Source: Bacteroidota bacterium (GTDB lineage Bacteria; Bacteroidota; Ignavibacteria; UBA10030; UBA8401). Taken from it: a stretch of DNA of 6,234 nucleotides. Within the stretch, counting starts at the first letter, position 1. Each line of letters opens with the position of its first letter. Below, piece by piece: positions 6,037-6,234 of this stretch. The notes under the pieces are model-generated. The model saw nothing but the letters and a program-made list of their open reading frames with translations, was not told the DNA's origin and made no database searches. The DNA lies in contig JAVBYA010000054.1 of assembly GCA_030824295.1 (NCBI GenBank), positions 1-6,234 of the forward strand, written 5' to 3'. The translations under genes were made by a program, and so were the position numbers.

Positions 6037-6234
6037 ACGGTCGATACGCCACCGTGAGAAGGAGTCCGGGGTGTGGAATGTCCAGGCAATGATGCGGGAT
6101 TTCTTTTGGCCCTGCGCCATTTCAATGATCCGGACCTCCCGGGCACCCGACTGCTCGATCTCTGTACGGATGATCGGTATCGAGGTCTGCCGGGAAAGCA
6201 ATGTGGTGAACCAGAGCACCTGCTCTTTGAAATT
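6022..6234 (-). CDS. rlmF: RlmF, 23S rRNA (adenine(1618)-N6)-methyltransferase, C-terminal part
   Basis: The frame is open to the right edge, so only the last 70 residues are visible, beginning NFKEQVLWFTTLLSR. RlmF (formerly YbiN) uses S-adenosylmethionine to methylate A1618 of 23S rRNA. The visible part carries two blocks typical of the family's C-terminus: LWFTTLLSRQTSIP, and EIEQSGAREVRIIEMAQGQKKSR (residues about 26-48) with its EMAQGQK.SR.IAWTF signature. It ends RWKTA. The N-terminal SAM-binding region and the NPP(F/Y) catalytic motif lie outside the window and cannot be checked. The gene points toward rhlE, 197 nt upstream of that ATG. The intervening gap holds a promoter and an inverted repeat, so the two are probably separate transcription units. 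Confidence 0.9.
   Translation of the reverse strand, partial: NFKEQVLWFTTLLSRQTSIPIIRTEIEQSGAREVRIIEMAQGQKKSRIIAWTFHTPDSFSRWRIDRWKTA

Overview
The window is chromosomal housekeeping DNA from a respiring bacterium. The GC content looks to be in the mid-50s percent (estimated by eye). I place it tentatively in the Bacteroidota/Ignavibacteriota/Chlorobiota group. The reasons are the gene order ccoP-ccoG-ccoH-TauE/SafE-like, the style of the RhlE N-terminus, the presence of rlmF, and several genes lacking a visible Shine-Dalgarno site. This placement is inference; no rRNA or marker gene is present.

Left half, + strand (1-3209): the 3' end of a cbb3-type cytochrome c oxidase operon. It holds the C-terminal part of ccoP (single visible c-type heme site), ccoG (membrane ferredoxin-like assembly protein with two [4Fe-4S] motifs), ccoH/fixH, and a polytopic TauE/SafE (DsbD_2-like) membrane protein. 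The genes are packed with gaps of 18 and 3 nt and a 4-nt ATGA overlap, so they are almost certainly one transcript. CcoP is a structural electron-entry subunit. CcoG and CcoH are assembly factors. The last gene is probably also linked to oxidase or copper maturation, judged from context.

Right half, - strand (3216-6234): reading leftwards from the right edge are the C-terminus of rlmF (23S rRNA m6A1618 methyltransferase), a 197-nt regulatory gap, an RhlE-type DEAD-box RNA helicase with a repetitive basic tail, a DUF1579-like protein, and a two-CBS-domain protein. The CBS gene converges on the oxidase operon with only 6 nt between stop codons. Two good sigma70-like promoters can be read on this strand, one before the helicase and one before the CBS gene.

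No mobile element, CRISPR array, tRNA/rRNA or defence-like gene was seen, and I found no convincing undescribed system. The points most worth a second look are the mono-heme CcoP, the missing ccoI/ccoS after ccoH with a SafE-like gene in their place, a phased tandem repeat that includes the helicase -35 box, and the nested repeats in the helicase tail.
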